A DNA stretch of 39,502 bases. Origin: Rhodospirillales bacterium. Lineage in GTDB: Bacteria; Pseudomonadota; Alphaproteobacteria; Rhodospirillales; Casp-alpha2. Below are positions 39,466-39,502 of this stretch, in pieces. The notes below the pieces were generated by a model. That model was not told the origin of the DNA. It ran no database searches and saw only the letters and a list, made by a program, of their open reading frames with translations. The DNA lies in assembly GCA_013203955.1 (NCBI GenBank), contig JABMOY010000085.1, positions 1 through 39,502 on the forward strand. The letters run 5' to 3'. The stretch's first letter is position 1. Each line of letters begins with the position of its first letter. The position numbers were made by a program, and so were the translations under genes.

Positions 39466-39502
39466 CGGGATTGCATAAGGGAGGATTTCTGGCTCATCGT
39501 AG

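Larger units (their letters stand above)
39172..39502. other. Downstream region of flgL to the window end
   Basis: 331 AT-rich bases. Holds a CRP/FNR-type palindrome (39207-39222), an inverted repeat AATCAAT (39278-39284)/ATTGATT (39299-39305) and one small open frame. No sigma-54 promoter with correct spacing was found. Confidence 0.6.

Overview
The window reads as chromosomal DNA of a flagellated alphaproteobacterium, most likely of the Rhodospirillales type. The evidence is CckA, FliX, a DUF6468-like protein, MotE, a DksA that has lost most zinc-binding cysteines, sigma-54 (-24/-12) flagellar promoters, CtrA-type TTAA-N7-TTAA boxes and an alphaproteobacterial-style LexA box upstream of recA. 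No rRNA, tRNA or CRISPR array was seen. Functional calls rest on reading motifs and family features in the translations; no database search was run.

Layout. 1-632: 5' part of recA (minus strand). 842-7934: an arsenite-oxidation module, aioX-aioS-aioR followed by a sigma-54 promoter and aioB-aioA. This module sits between recA and cckA and is bracketed by a perfect 32-bp direct repeat that is the 3' end of cckA, so it looks like an acquired cassette inserted at the end of cckA; no integrase is present. 7939-14031 (minus): flgB-flgC-fliE-fliQ-fliR-flhB-cckA, which places the CtrA-pathway kinase at the end of an early flagellar operon. 14323-16117 (plus): a stand-alone FlhB C-terminal-domain protein, an unknown small protein, fliO and fliP. 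16251-16986: a REP-associated tyrosine transposase (RAYT) element with 20-bp perfect inverted ends, itself bracketed by 100-bp direct repeats that copy the 3' end of the next gene. 17026-25912 (minus): fliL-fliM-(DUF6468-like)-motE-cheY-motB-like-motB-(1254-residue AMIN-like/TPR protein). 26332-29720 (plus): flgF-flgG-flgA-flgH. 29803-30812 (minus): dksA and fliX. 31266-39171 (plus): flgE, then flgI-flgJ-(flgN-like)-flgK-flgL.

How the genes work together. The aio genes form a complete signalling and enzyme set: periplasmic arsenite sensor AioX, kinase AioS, sigma-54 activator AioR, a perfect -24/-12 promoter with upstream repeats, and the Tat-exported Rieske/molybdopterin arsenite oxidase. 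The flagellar genes look organised in a Caulobacter-like hierarchy: early genes (flgB operon, possibly fliL operon) next to CtrA-type boxes, later genes (flgF, flgE, flgI operons) next to sigma-54 promoters. Those late promoters are preceded by a shared palindrome, GGCA-N5-TGCC, often in pairs 40-42 bp apart, a good candidate for the FlbD enhancer; FliX, the FlbD partner, is encoded here.

Most unusual points: the cckA-end direct repeats around the aio cassette; the parallel gene-end duplication around the RAYT element; a tandem pair of MotB-like proteins of which one lacks the proton-carrying aspartate; a very large triplicated-domain periplasmic protein translationally coupled to motB; a FliM with a duplicated acidic N-terminal extension; and a beta-rich repeat shared by FlgE and FlgL.
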